From JAWCQZ01 sp964486625 (lineage in GTDB: Archaea > Halobacteriota > Syntropharchaeia > JACQPP01): a stretch of 23,129 bases of DNA. Numbering within the stretch: position 1 is the stretch's first letter; each line of letters starts with the position of its first letter. The stretch is taken from the NCBI GenBank assembly GCA_964486625.1, contig CAZANW010000031.1:1-23129 (forward strand), in the 5' to 3' direction. A program made the position numbers and the translations under genes. Below the pieces are notes generated by a model that saw nothing but the letters and a program-made list of their open reading frames with translations, was not told the DNA's origin and did not search any database. Positions 22,273 through 23,129 of the stretch are shown here, piece after piece.

Positions 22273-22292
22273 GAGCACCGCCCTCTACCTCC

Positions 22293-23081
22293 ATGGCCCG
22301 CCGCTCCCTCCTCCCTCGCTCCCCGGTCCTCCGCTGGCTGCTCCTCCTCGTCCTCGCCTTCGTGGCCAAGGAGGCGGCGGCCCGTCCCCTCCAAGGGGTC
22401 GTGGTGGGCCCCGGCCTCCAGGGGGCCGACCTCCTCGACATGGCGGTGGCGGTCCCCCTCTTCTCGGTGCTCTTCTACGGCCTCTACCGCTCCCTGAAGC
22501 CCGCCGGTCCCCTTCCCCTGGCCCTGAAGGGGCTGGCCCTCCTCTCCTTCGCCCTCTTCTTCCTTGGCTACGGCGTCAACGCCGCCGCCAACGACGTCCA
22601 CAACGCCATGGACCGCTTCCTGGGCTACGGCTACGGGGTGCTGGGCTACGGGGGCCACCCCCACGAGGGGCCCGACCCGGTCCCCGCCTACGGCCTCGTC
22701 TACTTCTACGACGAGATTCTGGGCCACAAACTGCTCTACGCCGGCCTCGCGGGGCTCTTCGCGGCGGGCCTCTGGCTCCAGTTCCTCCGCCCCCAGAGGC
22801 TCGACCCGGGGGAGGAGCGCCTCCCGTGGCTCCTGGCCCCCCTCCTCGGGGCGGGCTTCGGCCTCATGCTGCTGGAGGGGCAGGCCGCCGTGGAGGGGCT
22901 CGTGGTCGCCCCGGCCGCCCTCCTCGCCCTCTGGGAGGGGAAGCGGAGGTCCCACGAGCCCTGGTCGCGCCTCCCCCTCGCGGCGACCGTGGCGGGGGCG
23001 CTCCTCTGGATGCTCCTCCTCCTGCTCGCGTGGCGCTGGCTCTTCGGGGGGTTCGTGGAGCCGAGCGACCTGAGGCTCTGA
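22293..23081 (+). CDS. Polytopic membrane protein of unknown function, 262 aa
   Basis: Not recognised. About six hydrophobic segments are visible, near residues 12-26, 49-63, 75-97, 143-165, 179-215 (possibly two) and 230-252. Between the third and fourth lies a polar loop rich in conserved-looking His, Asp, Glu and Tyr residues: ANDVHNAMDRFLGYGYG, then GGHPHEGPDP and VYFYDEILGHKLLYAG (about residues 98-152). Such a cluster could bind a metal or form a hydrolase site within the membrane, but no known motif is matched. The N-terminal SPVLRWLLLLVLAFVAKEAAARP might be read as a signal peptide or the first membrane helix. It has its own promoter, and a perfect hairpin follows five bases or so after the stop. 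Confidence 0.65.
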   Translation: MARRSLLPRSPVLRWLLLLVLAFVAKEAAARPLQGVVVGPGLQGADLLDMAVAVPLFSVLFYGLYRSLKPAGPLPLALKGLALLSFALFFLGYGVNAAANDVHNAMDRFLGYGYGVLGYGGHPHEGPDPVPAYGLVYFYDEILGHKLLYAGLAGLFAAGLWLQFLRPQRLDPGEERLPWLLAPLLGAGFGLMLLEGQAAVEGLVVAPAALLALWEGKRRSHEPWSRLPLAATVAGALLWMLLLLLAWRWLFGGFVEPSDLRL

Positions 23082-23085
23082 CCTA

Positions 23086-23105
23086 CCCCGGCCTGAAGGC
23101 CGGGG
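23086..23105 (+). repeat. Perfect 8-bp hairpin CCCCGGCC-TGAA-GGCCGGGG at window end
   Basis: An ideal GC stem with a TGAA loop beginning four bases after the membrane protein stop. It resembles the end hairpins of archaeal IS200/IS605-type (TnpB) elements as I recall them, and could equally be a 3'-end stabiliser of the upstream gene. The window stops 24 bases later, so this cannot be resolved here. Confidence 0.5.
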
Positions 23106-23129
23106 GGTCATGACGTGAAGTCGTTCAGG

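Larger units (their letters stand above)
22016..22292. other. Hairpin-rich intergenic region after uL23
   Basis: A 277-base gap with no credible gene. It holds four stems: CGCCCGCGCC/GGCGCGGGCG (22040-22068), GGCGCACC tgc GGTGCGCC (22080-22098), TCGCCTC/GAGGCGA with an inner TCGC/GCGA pair (22099-22125), and CGCCT/AGGCG (22182-22195). TCGCCTCCTC is repeated at 22099 and 22181. On the minus strand CGTCTATATG (22221-22230) resembles the promoter of accC and could start a leftward RNA near 22198, but no start codon lies at leaderless distance. It may be a terminator, a non-coding RNA or an intergenic repeat element. Confidence 0.45.

Noticed and set aside
22016..22292. RNase P or SRP RNA in the gap after uL23
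   Set aside because: ACAGAGAAA recalls one RNase P element, but the other universal blocks such as GAGGAAAGTC are missing, and the length is too short for archaeal SRP RNA.
21927..23111. Open frame of 394 codons on the minus strand covering the last membrane gene and the gap
   Set aside because: Most of it is the mirror of the membrane protein; the part in the gap has no start codon at leaderless distance from the CGTCTATATG box (ATG at 22208 is only about 16 bases away).
1..23129. CRISPR array, prophage or integrated element within the window
   Set aside because: No regular repeats, no integrase, transposase or phage genes, and uniform base composition throughout.

Overview
The window is a gene-dense, very GC-rich (about 70% by eye) piece of an archaeal chromosome. 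The archaeal assignment rests on three archaeal ribosomal proteins (uL3, uL4, uL23) behind a SPOUT methyltransferase, an archaeal-type SecY, an archaeal 2,5-diamino-6-ribosylamino-pyrimidinone reductase, and AT-rich TATA-like boxes centred about 23-31 bases before most start codons, the geometry of leaderless or near-leaderless archaeal transcripts. A bacterial-type Hsp70 set, a zinc-type adenylate kinase and leaderless genes suggest a high-GC euryarchaeal lineage, perhaps Thermoplasmatota; that is an inference, as no rRNA is present.

Layout. 1-1075: isoaspartyl peptidase/asparaginase (-), then a short gap. 1076-1726: HAD phosphatase (+). 1720-5334: grpE-dnaK-dnaJ heat-shock operon (+), preceded by a TATA box and a palindrome that exactly fits CTAAC-N5-GTTAG, the operator I recall for the archaeal heat-shock regulator HSR1. 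5336-8801: a leftward group (flavin split-barrel protein, adenylate kinase, SecY, a 119-aa unknown, a 73-aa four-cysteine protein), most with their own promoter. 8886-10404: NAD-dependent epimerase plus a small membrane protein (+). 10319-12011: tetrapyrrole genes SUMT and hemC (-). 12073-13050: a helical unknown (+) and, facing it, a winged-helix/HisI fusion (-). 13348-15112: PAP2 phosphatase (+) facing a bactofilin-like membrane protein (-). 15165-17201: biotin carboxylase and chorismate mutase (+). 17209-18456: type I phosphodiesterase (-). 18512-22015: operon of riboflavin reductase, SPOUT methyltransferase, uL3, uL4 and uL23 (+), which stops before the expected uL2. 22016-22292: structured non-coding stretch. 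22293-23081: polytopic membrane protein, then a perfect hairpin at the window edge.

The most unusual items are the HSR1-like operator on an Hsp70 operon, the DNA-binding-domain/HisI fusion, a single TATATA box that appears to drive two leaderless genes in opposite directions with exactly equal spacing, a bactofilin-like protein split by a transmembrane helix, strong avoidance of GATC (also GTAC and CTAG) by neighbour-dependent synonymous codon choice, and the hairpin-rich gap where the S10-type ribosomal operon is interrupted. All five convergent gene pairs abut or overlap, leaving no intergenic room for terminators.
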